A stretch of 25,130 bases of DNA from JARRJY01 sp037388705 (GTDB lineage Bacteria; Pseudomonadota; Gammaproteobacteria; UBA6429; Thiohalophilaceae): assembly GCA_037388705.1 (NCBI GenBank), contig JARRJY010000060.1:1-25130 (forward strand), read 5' to 3'. The position numbers and the translations under genes are program-made. Positions 1 through 7,610 of the stretch are shown one piece after another. The notes below the pieces were generated by a model that was given only the letters and a program-made list of their open reading frames with translations, was not told the DNA's origin and made no database searches. The stretch's first letter is position 1; every line of letters begins with the position of its first letter.

Positions 1-203
1 TTTGCGCGCATTTTATCCAGGATGTTATAAGCAAGATACGTTGCCTGGCTACGAAGATAGGCACTGTGATTATACCCCAGGCTGGCAGATTGCAGACCAG
101 CGAGGCCAATCAGACCAATGGAAAAAATAACCATAGCGATCATTACTTCAAGTAATGAAAAGCCAAAGCTATGTTTTTTGATAGTTATGTTTTTCATATT
201 CAT
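1..203 (-). CDS. pilV: Type IV pilus minor pilin / PilV-like protein (5' part only, runs off window edge)
   Basis: The minus strand reads an open frame from ATG at 203 (alternative ATG at 197) to base 1 without a stop, so only the first ~67 residues are present. The N-terminus is a class III prepilin signal: a short basic leader ending KKHSFG, then FSLLEVMIAM. Cleavage is expected after G14, leaving F at +1 and E19 at +5, followed by a hydrophobic helix with IGLIGLAGLQ. That helix and the following QSASLGYNHSAYLRSQATYLAYNI are typical of PilV, which is needed for type IV pilus assembly or modification in the inner membrane. It starts 2 nt after the stop of the fimT-like gene, so the two are probably co-transcribed, with pilW/pilX/pilY-type genes expected beyond the edge. 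Confidence 0.85.
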   Translation of the reverse strand, partial: MNMKNITIKKHSFGFSLLEVMIAMVIFSIGLIGLAGLQSASLGYNHSAYLRSQATYLAYNILDKMRA

Positions 204-205
204 AT

Positions 206-802
206 CTATGTACAAGAGGTTAATTCTGTATTGGTATAGTCATTGGGAATACCATCATCATCAGCATCGTTACCCATACTAATGTGTCCAGCCGTGCTAA
301 TGTTTATGGCCCTGGCCATAGTCAGGGTGGCATCCTGGTTGCAGACTTTGAAGGTCCCTGGTGCCGTGACGCTACCATCATTGTTATACGTAATTTCACT
401 AAAATACTGTCCACTTCTGATGGTGCTACCGCCGCCCAGGGCTTCGCCGACTTGTAGCAGGGAATCTCCATCGCCGGTTTCATAGTTGCCATCACCATCC
501 ATATCGACAAAAACTATCCATCCGTTTTCCCAGGGTTGAGAAGTGGTTGCTCCAGGAGACAAACAGGCAGAAAAAGCACTATTACTAATACAGGTAGAGA
601 TTGACTGGTTTCGTTTTACCGCTTCACTGCGAGCCAGGTTGAGATGAGCCACGAGTATATTTGTTTGTGAGGAAAGGCGGTTTCTTTCCGTAAAATCATT
701 GAGGCTTGGGGCGGCAATGGCAACCAGGATTGCAAAAACGGTAACTGTCACCAGTATCTCAATGAGTGTCAGGCCTTTGTTTTTATTTGAGTTCATATGC
801 AT
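206..802 (-). CDS. fimT: GspH/FimT family pseudopilin (minor type IV pilin)
   Basis: About 198 residues. The frame can begin at TTG (820) or at ATG codons at 802 and 796. I prefer ATG 802, which has a GGA about 13 nt upstream, but the choice is not secure. A short basic leader ends NKNKG, followed by LTLIEILVTVTVFAILVAIAAPS. This is a prepilin peptidase site with Glu at +5 of the mature protein, although the first mature residue is Leu instead of the usual Phe. The next segment, NRLSSQTNILVAHLNLARSE, followed by AVKRNQ, is the classic GspH/FimT region, and a C-terminal beta-rich head has Cys residues that could pair. Minor pilins of this type prime pilus assembly. It is first in a minus-strand operon with pilV. 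Confidence 0.88.
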   Translation of the reverse strand: MHMNSNKNKGLTLIEILVTVTVFAILVAIAAPSLNDFTERNRLSSQTNILVAHLNLARSEAVKRNQSISTCISNSAFSACLSPGATTSQPWENGWIVFVDMDGDGNYETGDGDSLLQVGEALGGGSTIRSGQYFSEITYNNDGSVTAPGTFKVCNQDATLTMARAINISTAGHISMGNDADDDGIPNDYTNTELTSCT

Positions 803-1004
803 ATATATAGTTGATTCCAAAAGGCTAATCAGCTTGCATCAGATAAAGCACTAAAAAAGGCTGATAAGCGGTTAAATTTTTTATTTACTGAGAAGTGTTT
901 GGCGCCAGCCAAATCCTGTTATTTTGTCCTATTTATCGGCCGCATACCCGTAACTGTGAGGAAAATGTCATAATAACGCATGAATTTTTGTACGGGTGTG
1001 AAGT

Positions 1005-2096
1005 GTGAACAAGTTTGATGTCATTGTTGTCGGCGGTGGCCTGATTGGTATGTTAAGTGCCCGTGAACTGGCCGGGCAGGGACTGTCGGTAGCCGTAGTT
1101 GAGCGCAATGAAGCTGGCCGTGAATCGTCCTGGGCAGGAGGGGGCATTCTTTCTCCCCTATATCCTTGGCGCTACCCGGATGCAGTCAATGCCCTGGCCA
1201 GTTGGAGCCAACAGGTATACCCGCAACTTCTCGATACTATATATATAGAATCCGAAATCGACCCGGAGTATCAACGCAGTGGATTACTGGTACTGGATAC
1301 AGGGGAGAAAGCCGAGGCAGAAAACTGGGCTACGAAGTGGGGTGTGGACCTGCAGTATGTTGAAAGCGCAAAGCTTCATCAGCTGGAATCCCGTTTATCC
1401 ACACAGGCATTGGCTGGATTATGGATGCCGGAGATAGGCCAGGTGCGAAATCCTCGCCTGGCGCAATCACTTAAAAAAAGTATTATAAATCAAGGGATTA
1501 CCCTGTTTGAAAATAGCCCGGTAGAAAAGCTGTTAATTGAAGATCACGTCGTACATGGTGTACAGCTCGCCGCGGGTAAATTGCAGTCCAACAAGGTGGT
1601 TATCGCCGGGGGCGCGTGGAGTGCGCAGATACTGGTTGAAACAGGAATCGAATTGCCGGTAAAACCCATCCGTGGCCAGATGATTTTATTCAAGGCGGAG
1701 CCGGGTTTGGTATCGCATATTGTCTTGAGCCAGGATCGTTATGTCATTCCACGTCAGGATGGGCGAATACTGGTTGGCAGTACACTGGAAGATGTCGGTT
1801 TTGAAAAACTGACGACTGAACAGGCCAGGGATGAGCTGTACACGGAAGCGCTGCGCCTGGTTCCCGATCTGGAAAACTACCCTGTCGAACATCACTGGGC
1901 CGGATTACGTCCCGCATCACCCGACGGGATACCCTTTATCAGTGACCACCCCTCGATTTCCGGACTGTTTATCAATACCGGGCATTATCGAAACGGCGTG
2001 GTGCTTGGTCCCGCATCCTGTCGGTTGTTAAGAAACCTTGTGATGGGGGAGACGGCCATCGTTGATCCTCATCCATATGCTATTTCATTGAAATAG
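1005..2096 (+). CDS. thiO: Glycine oxidase ThiO (FAD-dependent)
   Basis: 363 residues, the usual ThiO length, starting at GTG 1005 with GTGAAG just upstream as a weak ribosome site. ThiO oxidises glycine to iminoacetate, which is built into the thiazole ring of thiamine. The N-terminus has the Rossmann FAD motif VVGGGLIGM (Gly10-Gly15) and VVERNEAGRESSWAGGG, a family signature followed by ILSPLYPW. The C-terminus has HHWAGLRPASPDGIPFISD and the FAD-closing motif GHYRNGVVLGP. A D-amino-acid oxidase relative is possible, but the SSWAGGGI and GHYRNG pair favours ThiO. No other thi genes are in view, and no TPP riboswitch consensus is visible in the 184-nt upstream region, so regulation is unknown. 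Confidence 0.88.
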   Translation: MNKFDVIVVGGGLIGMLSARELAGQGLSVAVVERNEAGRESSWAGGGILSPLYPWRYPDAVNALASWSQQVYPQLLDTIYIESEIDPEYQRSGLLVLDTGEKAEAENWATKWGVDLQYVESAKLHQLESRLSTQALAGLWMPEIGQVRNPRLAQSLKKSIINQGITLFENSPVEKLLIEDHVVHGVQLAAGKLQSNKVVIAGGAWSAQILVETGIELPVKPIRGQMILFKAEPGLVSHIVLSQDRYVIPRQDGRILVGSTLEDVGFEKLTTEQARDELYTEALRLVPDLENYPVEHHWAGLRPASPDGIPFISDHPSISGLFINTGHYRNGVVLGPASCRLLRNLVMGETAIVDPHPYAISLK

Positions 2097-2132
2097 CAGG
2101 GTTTTTCACCATATTATTACTGCGTATTTATG

Positions 2133-2162
2133 TAGACTTTGTCTAAAAAGCTGGTCTATACT
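2133..2162 (+). promoter_or_regulatory. Promoter of the Fur/Irr-like gene with an overlapping dyad
   Basis: TAGAC (2133-2137), TTT and GTCTA (2141-2145) form an inverted repeat that overlaps a possible -35 (TAGACT, 2133-2138). A good -10, TATACT, lies at 2157-2162 with an 18-nt spacer. Transcription would start at about 2168-2170, essentially at the ATG at 2170, so the mRNA may be leaderless. The position of the dyad over the -35 suggests autoregulation by the adjacent Fur-family product. This is inference. Confidence 0.45.
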
Positions 2163-2169
2163 TCATTTT

Positions 2170-2604
2170 ATGGAAATGGTCACACAACAACCACTGGTCG
2201 AAGCAGAACACATTGCTGAGCATTTGCGTGTACATGGGATTACGCCAACACAGCAACGTGTTGATATTGCTGAAATTTTATTTACCAGGGCGCAGCATTT
2301 ATCGGCTGACCAGGTACTAGAGATCGTTAACCGGGACAAGGCACTGGTTTCCAAGGCCACGGTTTACAATACGTTGGGACTGTTTGCCCGGAAAGGCCTG
2401 GTACGGGAAGTCATCGTTGATCCCAGCAAGGTATTTTATGACTCCAACGTGGAAGGCCATCATCACTTCTATAATGTTGATACAGGCGAACTAATTGATA
2501 TTGATGCTACACAAGTAACAATAGAAAACCTGCCCGAGTTACCATCCGGCACGCAGGCCAGTGGCGTTGATGTGGTAGTAAGAATTTGCCAATCAAAGTC
2601 GTGA
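2170..2604 (+). CDS. Fur-superfamily regulator, Irr/PerR-like, lacking the CxxC zinc motif
   Basis: 144 residues. The N-terminal winged helix (residues 14-80) has HLRVHGITPTQQRVDIAEIL and the recognition-helix signature KATVYNTLGLF. The dimerisation domain follows with VDPSKVFYDSNVEGHHHFYNVDTGELIDID. The sensing-site histidines HHH (97-99) are kept, but the two cysteines that Fur, PerR and Zur place after them are replaced by Asn102 and Thr105, and there is no C-terminal CxxC. This arrangement and the HHHFY..DTGELIDI stretch are most like Irr, the heme/iron regulator known best from alphaproteobacteria. The N-terminal heme motif of some Irr proteins is absent. No Shine-Dalgarno precedes ATG 2170, and ATG 2176 is an alternative start. 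Likely a metal, heme or peroxide regulator. The ligand is uncertain. Confidence 0.88.
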   Translation: MEMVTQQPLVEAEHIAEHLRVHGITPTQQRVDIAEILFTRAQHLSADQVLEIVNRDKALVSKATVYNTLGLFARKGLVREVIVDPSKVFYDSNVEGHHHFYNVDTGELIDIDATQVTIENLPELPSGTQASGVDVVVRICQSKS

Positions 2605-2742
2605 GGCTATTTCCTTGTAACATGTGCTGTTAATTTAGATAAAAATCATTATAATTTTCAGTATCTTAATCAGACGATCTGGCGGTAACCCCCAAGTACA
2701 CTGCAGGAAACTGGTAGGCATTGTTCTACACAATATGCATGA

Positions 2743-2769
2743 TTGGCAGTTTTGTCTAAACTTTAGACT
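2743..2769 (+). promoter_or_regulatory. Promoter with a 15-bp perfect palindrome upstream of the PilZ-like gene
   Basis: GTCTAAA (2754-2760), a central C and TTTAGAC (2762-2768) make a perfect 7-1-7 palindrome. It lies between a possible -35 TTGGCA (2743-2748) and overlaps a possible -10 TAGACT (2764-2769, spacer 15). TTTGTCTAAA at 2751-2760 also occurs at 2138-2147 in the promoter of the adjacent Fur-family gene. A shared operator for that regulator is the simplest explanation, but is not shown by the sequence alone. Confidence 0.45.
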
Positions 2770-2797
2770 ACATTGAGGGAAGAAGGCTTTAAGGATC

Positions 2798-4531
2798 ATG
2801 AAGTTATTCAATAAGTCAGAGAGCATCATCGATGATTATGACGATGATGTCGTTTACGCTGAGTTTGCCAACCTGGCGGCAACCTACAAGGCTGCGCCAA
2901 AAAATGATCTGAAAAAAGAAACCTACTTTGCCAAGCTTGAAGAGCTGAAGCGCTTCCCGGTGCGTCTTCTGGAAGAGGGTGCCAAGCATTTAAAATCCCT
3001 TAACCATTACGACATAAAGCCAGCCAGGCGACTGGAACTGGCCAGGGCATTTGCCGGTTATTTATACCCGGTTGTTGCCATGTGGTTTAATAAATACCAG
3101 GCGCAGGAAAGTAGTACCCCTGAGAGCAATGAACGAAAAGCCGCCTTGGTGGCTTCCATCAACGTGGTTGATCAACTGACGATTGCCTATAAACATGTAT
3201 TCCGTGATCTGTTTGATATTTCTTCTTCGGGTTACAAACGCCATCGTCAGGAATTACAGGAAGCCGGTTTTCGTATACTTGAACTGATTCGTCTTGAGCA
3301 ACGCTTGCGTGCCCTGCGCTACCAACGCTTGCCCAAAACTGCCTGGCAAAATTCCAACCAGGTGATTTTTTCCTTGTTAGTACACAATGATGTTAAAGAA
3401 CCGATGAAAATGATGGGAAGCATTGGATACGAGAAAAAGTCTGATGTCCTGAAACAAAGTCATTCACAGACTAACAGCATTCATGATCTGTATTGCTCTA
3501 TCCAGTTGTTTGGTTTGCTGGACTTAAATACCTGGCCCATAAAATTATTTCATGTGCCGGATATGTACCTGCAGTACCTGGACGATGCGATTACCTTCCT
3601 GGCTGATAATGGGCAACCACTGGTTGCTGGCACACTGATCACGTTTATTAATAATGATCACCCACCCATGTTTAAAAGACGTAACAAGATGCCTGGGCCA
3701 TGTATCTTGTTAAATTATGCCAAGCTTTATAACACGCTGGTCAGGGACCATGAAGAACTCGCTAAGATGGAGTTTATCAAGCGGATTGATCCGAGCAAGT
3801 TAAGCCGGCCACTCCTTGATCTTGATGACGAAGATCGTATCCCTGTTCTGGAGCTGATCCTGGTTAGCCTCAAATCTCGTGAACGTCAGCAAAAGCGGCA
3901 TGCCGTTTTTGCTGAACAAAACCTGCGGGTTTATTTCGGTTGCAAGGATGTCAATAAGTTAATGGCTGATCTCATCGATCCGGATGTGAAACGGGTAATG
4001 GCTGAGAGGGAATTCGTCGATACCCTGGCGCAACAGTCTGCCATGGTTGCCGATGATGATAAAAAACATATGAACAGTAGCTGGCGGATGATGAACTTCA
4101 GTGCCGGGGGTATGTTAATTGGTACCGAGGAAAGCAGTTTCAACAGTCCTATCCAGATTGGCCAGATGGTTGCTGTAAGTCCGGCTGATGATGTTAAAAA
4201 ACAAACTATCGGTTATGTGTGCCGTATTGTAAGGCCACATGATAACCAGATCGAAGTAGCTATCACACGCATTGCCAACCACGTAGAAGCCTCGGTTGTT
4301 CAAACAAACGAGGAAGTGGGAAAGAATACCGGTCATGCTTCATTACTGATGAACGATGGTGATGGTAAGTGGCATATCGCGTTAAGCCATAAAACAGGTT
4401 TCGTTTCTGGTATGCCATTAAAATTAACGCGCGGCGATGGTTCCAAGCTGCCTGTAAGGCTGGGTGAAGTGTGGATGAAAAAACGTGATTTTACTGTTTT
4501 TGAGTTACGTTCGCCTGGCCTGAAACATTAA
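2798..4531 (+). CDS. Conserved hypothetical protein with PilZ-like C-terminal region
   Basis: 577 residues, ATG at 2798 with AAGGAT 5-10 nt upstream. I do not recognise a named family for the whole protein. There is no signal peptide or membrane helix, so it should be cytoplasmic. The N-terminus has an acidic patch (IIDDYDDDVV), and the first ~400 residues look alpha-helical with many Arg/Leu/Glu runs (LELIRLEQRLRALRYQR). Near residues 430-440, SSWRMMNFSAGGMLIG resembles the [DN]xSxxG motif of PilZ c-di-GMP-binding domains and is followed by beta-rich sequence with PIQIGQMVAVS. The usual RxxxR motif upstream is not evident, so c-di-GMP binding is uncertain. The gene is alone in its unit, preceded by the GTCTAAA palindrome, and ends 6 nt before the convergent nadC. 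Confidence 0.7.
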   Translation: MKLFNKSESIIDDYDDDVVYAEFANLAATYKAAPKNDLKKETYFAKLEELKRFPVRLLEEGAKHLKSLNHYDIKPARRLELARAFAGYLYPVVAMWFNKYQAQESSTPESNERKAALVASINVVDQLTIAYKHVFRDLFDISSSGYKRHRQELQEAGFRILELIRLEQRLRALRYQRLPKTAWQNSNQVIFSLLVHNDVKEPMKMMGSIGYEKKSDVLKQSHSQTNSIHDLYCSIQLFGLLDLNTWPIKLFHVPDMYLQYLDDAITFLADNGQPLVAGTLITFINNDHPPMFKRRNKMPGPCILLNYAKLYNTLVRDHEELAKMEFIKRIDPSKLSRPLLDLDDEDRIPVLELILVSLKSRERQQKRHAVFAEQNLRVYFGCKDVNKLMADLIDPDVKRVMAEREFVDTLAQQSAMVADDDKKHMNSSWRMMNFSAGGMLIGTEESSFNSPIQIGQMVAVSPADDVKKQTIGYVCRIVRPHDNQIEVAITRIANHVEASVVQTNEEVGKNTGHASLLMNDGDGKWHIALSHKTGFVSGMPLKLTRGDGSKLPVRLGEVWMKKRDFTVFELRSPGLKH

Positions 4532-4537
4532 GGTTTG

Positions 4538-5386
4538 TTATAAATCAGCAAAACGCATTGACAGGTCAACAGCCTGGATATGTTTGGTAATGGCGCCGAT
4601 AGATATGAAATGGACGCCAGTTGCGGCAATTTCACTAACTTTATCAATGGTAATATTACCTGAAGCTTCCAGTTGAGCACGGCCTTCATTAATTTCAACG
4701 GCACGTTCCAGGGTGGCAATATCCATGTTATCAAGTAGTATCCGTGTTACACCACACTGAAGAGCCTGTTTTAACTCGATAATATTTTCAACTTCAACTT
4801 CAATTTCAAAACCCGGGGCATATTCACGTGCCTTTTCGACAGCCTTCTTGAGTGAACCTGCGGCAATGATGTGGTTTTCTTTTATTAAAACCATGTCATA
4901 AAGCCCCATACGATGATTACTACCACCACCACAATGTACGGCATATTTTTGTCCGAGGCGAAAACCGGGACTTGTTTTACGGGTGTCAAGAATACGCGTT
5001 GCTGATTCAGGATCCTTGATGGCACGTACATACTTGTTAGTGAGGGTTGAGGTCCCCGAAAACGTCTGTAAAAAATTCAGCGCGGTCCGCTCACCGGTCA
5101 GTAATGAACGAGCTGATCCAGAAAGTTCACAGAGCACCTGGCCTGACTGTATGGGATCACCGTCATTCTTTTTCCAGTGAATTTCTATAGCAGAATCAAC
5201 CTGCCTGAAGACTTCATTGAACCAGTCTTTTCCGCACAGTATGGCTTCTTCACGACTGATGACTTCGGCAGTTGTCTGCTTGTTCTTGGGGATCAGTTCC
5301 GCGGTGATATCTCCATCACCAACGTCTTCTTCAAGTGCCTGGGCAACCTGTGTGCGAACATAGGCATGAGGTACATGGATCAGCAT
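4538..5386 (-). CDS. nadC: Quinolinate phosphoribosyltransferase (nicotinate-nucleotide pyrophosphorylase)
   Basis: 282 residues, typical for NadC. It makes nicotinate mononucleotide from quinolinate and PRPP in de novo NAD synthesis, in the cytoplasm as a dimer. Visible family motifs in order are ALEEDVGDGDIT, LLTGERTALNFLQTFSGTST, DTRKTSPGFR, KYAVHCGGGSNHRMGLYDMV, LIKENHI, EIEVEVEN, LLDNM, EASGNI and ISIGAIT. The basic residues of the active site (RT, RK, H-R, K) are present. The ATG at 5386 lacks a clear Shine-Dalgarno but gives the expected N-terminus. It starts 20 nt after the AGCS transporter stop and is probably its operon partner. Confidence 0.96.
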   Translation of the reverse strand: MLIHVPHAYVRTQVAQALEEDVGDGDITAELIPKNKQTTAEVISREEAILCGKDWFNEVFRQVDSAIEIHWKKNDGDPIQSGQVLCELSGSARSLLTGERTALNFLQTFSGTSTLTNKYVRAIKDPESATRILDTRKTSPGFRLGQKYAVHCGGGSNHRMGLYDMVLIKENHIIAAGSLKKAVEKAREYAPGFEIEVEVENIIELKQALQCGVTRILLDNMDIATLERAVEINEGRAQLEASGNITIDKVSEIAATGVHFISIGAITKHIQAVDLSMRFADL

Positions 5387-5406
5387 CGGGAGGTAACGTC
5401 CGTCAA

Positions 5407-6759
5407 TTATTTATCAAAATATTCGTTAGACAGTGCCTTCACTAATCCGGCCAGTAATATCAGGCTGATGAGGTTTGGTGCTGCCATCAGAATATTAGCT
5501 ATATCGGCAAAGTTCCATACTAACTGAAGCGGAATATAGGCACCAACTACCACTAATACAGTGTATATGATGCGATAAGGCAACACGGCTCTTTCACCAA
5601 ACAGGAATTCAGCGCTGCGATCACCGTAATACGACCAGGCGATTATGGTGGAATAGGCAAAAAACATCAGGCCGAAACCTACTATCCAGCCGCCAATGGG
5701 GCCCAGTGCCTGCTCAAATGCATAAGCTGACAGGGCAGCACCTTGTAAATGATCCGGGCGGGCATCACCCCATGCTCCCATGATGACAATCACCAGTGCA
5801 GTCATGGTGCAGATGACCAGGGTATCAATAAACGGCCCCATCATGGCGACCAGCCCTTCACGTACCGGCTCTTTGGTTCTTGCCGCGGCATGGGCCATGG
5901 GGGCAGAACCAAGTCCGGCTTCATTGGAAAACACACCTCGCGCTACACCATATTGAATCGCTGCACCAATGGCACCACCACCAGCTGCCCACGGATTCAG
6001 TGCCAGGTTAAAGATAGTTGCCAGGGCTGATGGAATCTTGTCCAGGTTCATTAACAAAATCAGCAGGGCAGCACCACAATAAAATATGGCCATAAAAGGG
6101 ACGATACGAGACGTTACCTTGGCGATACGTTTAATACCGCCGATGATGACGAGGCCAACCATAATGGCAATAACAAAACCGATAAACAGTTTATAGTCAC
6201 TGGCATGCGGGAAAATATAGGTGAGGCCATCGGCAACAGAATTGGCCTGCACCATGTTGCCGATACCGAAAGAGGCGATCAGGGTAAAAATAGCAAAAGC
6301 TGCGCCGAGCTTTGGCATATTCAGGCCATGTAACAGAGTATACATGGGGCCGCCTGACACTGAACCATCTGGATGAATGTGGCGGAATTTTAATGCCAGC
6401 GTGCAGGATGCATACTTGGTCGCCATGCCAACCAGTGCCGTGATCCACATCCAGAATACCGCGCCAGGACCTCCTAGGGCTATGGCTGTTGCTACGCCGG
6501 CAATATTGCCGGTACCAATCGTGGCAGATAGCGCAGTGGACAGGGCCTGGAAATGGGTCACCTCACCGGGGTCATCGGATTTATCAAATTTACCGGATAT
6601 CAGTTCGACGGAATGACGAAAGCCCCTGAACTGGATAAAGCGTAAGCGGATCGTCAGATAAAGACCGGTACCGACAAGTAGTACTATGGCGGGTATTCCC
6701 CATAAATGTCCGGCCAGGTTGCCCGTCCATTCGGTGAGATTGTTTAGCAGGTTTTCCAT
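5407..6759 (-). CDS. AGCS family Na+:alanine/glycine symporter
   Basis: 450 residues with about ten to eleven hydrophobic segments. The protein takes up small amino acids, classically alanine or glycine, with sodium across the inner membrane. Family signatures are LWGIPAIVLLVGTGLYLTIR at the N-terminus, ALSATIGTGNIAGVATAIALG, GGPGAVFWMW, MATKYASCTLALKFR and the loop VFSNEAGLGSAPMAHAAA. The start at ATG 6759 has AAGGAT about 8 nt upstream. It is divergent from the DUF1538 operon across a 116-nt spacer and lies just upstream of nadC. The exact amino acid transported cannot be read from sequence. Confidence 0.94.
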   Translation of the reverse strand: MENLLNNLTEWTGNLAGHLWGIPAIVLLVGTGLYLTIRLRFIQFRGFRHSVELISGKFDKSDDPGEVTHFQALSTALSATIGTGNIAGVATAIALGGPGAVFWMWITALVGMATKYASCTLALKFRHIHPDGSVSGGPMYTLLHGLNMPKLGAAFAIFTLIASFGIGNMVQANSVADGLTYIFPHASDYKLFIGFVIAIMVGLVIIGGIKRIAKVTSRIVPFMAIFYCGAALLILLMNLDKIPSALATIFNLALNPWAAGGGAIGAAIQYGVARGVFSNEAGLGSAPMAHAAARTKEPVREGLVAMMGPFIDTLVICTMTALVIVIMGAWGDARPDHLQGAALSAYAFEQALGPIGGWIVGFGLMFFAYSTIIAWSYYGDRSAEFLFGERAVLPYRIIYTVLVVVGAYIPLQLVWNFADIANILMAAPNLISLILLAGLVKALSNEYFDK

Positions 6760-6822
6760 GTTGGCATCCTTTTGTTGATTATTATTTCACGCGCCATCAC
6801 AAGATACCTGATATTAACAGAG

Positions 6823-6837
6823 ACACTTATATAGTGT
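6823..6837. promoter_or_regulatory. Short palindrome in the divergent spacer between the symporter and DUF1538 genes
   Basis: ACACT-TATAT-AGTGT (6823-6837) is a 5-bp dyad around an AT-rich centre in the 116-nt spacer between two divergent units. It could be an operator or only AT-rich promoter sequence. A TTAACA at 6814-6819 and TGTAAT at 6835-6840 (15-nt spacer) are possible rightward promoter hexamers. Confidence 0.2.
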
Positions 6838-6875
6838 AATGTTGTATTAGAAAATTCGAATGGACCATTTCTAAC

Positions 6876-7610
6876 GTGCCTCAACTACTATTGCGAATAA
6901 TGGGTATGCTCATGGACAGCTTCCGTGATTTATTGCCCATCATCTTCGTTATTGGATTTTTTCAGATCATCGTCCTGCAACAGCCGCTACCCAATTTGGG
7001 CAGTGTTCTTATTGGTACAGTACTGGTGCTGTTGGGCTTGAGCCTGTTTGTTGAAGGCCTGAAGATTGGTTTGTTCCCCATCGGTGAAAGCCTGGCTTAC
7101 GATTTTGCCCGAAAGGGAAGTTTGTTCTGGTTACTGGTGTTTGCCTTTGCGCTGGGGTTTGGCACCACGGTAGCCGAGCCGGCATTAATTGCCGTGGCAG
7201 ACAAGGCTGCCGAAGTGGCAGCACTGGCTGGAGCTATTGAAAATAACCCGCTGGCACGCGATTCCTATGCAACCGGCTTACGTTTTACCGTTGCCGTGTC
7301 GGTGGGTATTGCCATACTGGTTGGTGTTCTTCGCATATTACGTGGCTGGCCCATTCAGTACTTAATTATTGGGGGCTACCTGGGTGTGGTTATCATGACC
7401 GCATTTGCACCCAAGGAAATTATCGGCATTGCCTATGATTCAGGTGGTGTCACCACTTCAACAATTACGGTGCCGCTGGTGACTGCGCTGGGTGTTGGCC
7501 TGGCATCCAGTATTAAAGGTCGTAACCCGATGATCGATGGTTTTGGCCTGATTGCCTTTGCTTCGTTAACACCAATGATCTTTGTCATGGGTTATGGAAT
7601 GCTCATTTGA
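6876..7610 (+). CDS. DUF1538 integral membrane protein, subunit A
   Basis: 244 residues from GTG 6876. ATG codons at 6900, 6906 and 6912 are alternative starts, since the family usually begins near MxxLRDLLPI. It has six to seven hydrophobic stretches and almost no soluble part. Conserved, probably functional elements are GFGTTVAEPALIA (residues 94-106), AYDSGGVTTSTITVPLVTAL (186-205) and DGFGLIAFASLTP (221-233). The second is a polar Ser/Thr/Gly stretch inside a membrane region, as in re-entrant or discontinuous helices of transporters. The function of DUF1538 is not established to my knowledge, and the substrate is unknown. Its stop overlaps the start of the next gene (TGATG), so the two products are probably made in equal amounts and pair. 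Confidence 0.85.
   Translation: MPQLLLRIMGMLMDSFRDLLPIIFVIGFFQIIVLQQPLPNLGSVLIGTVLVLLGLSLFVEGLKIGLFPIGESLAYDFARKGSLFWLLVFAFALGFGTTVAEPALIAVADKAAEVAALAGAIENNPLARDSYATGLRFTVAVSVGIAILVGVLRILRGWPIQYLIIGGYLGVVIMTAFAPKEIIGIAYDSGGVTTSTITVPLVTALGVGLASSIKGRNPMIDGFGLIAFASLTPMIFVMGYGMLI

Noticed and set aside
821..1004. Possible TPP riboswitch upstream of thiO (CTGAGA and ACCCG are present)
   Set aside because: The conserved GAACCTGAT core and the correct order and spacing are absent, so this is chance similarity.
5177..5527. 116-residue plus-strand open frame across the nadC and symporter junction
   Set aside because: It overlaps two well supported minus-strand genes and shows no family features.
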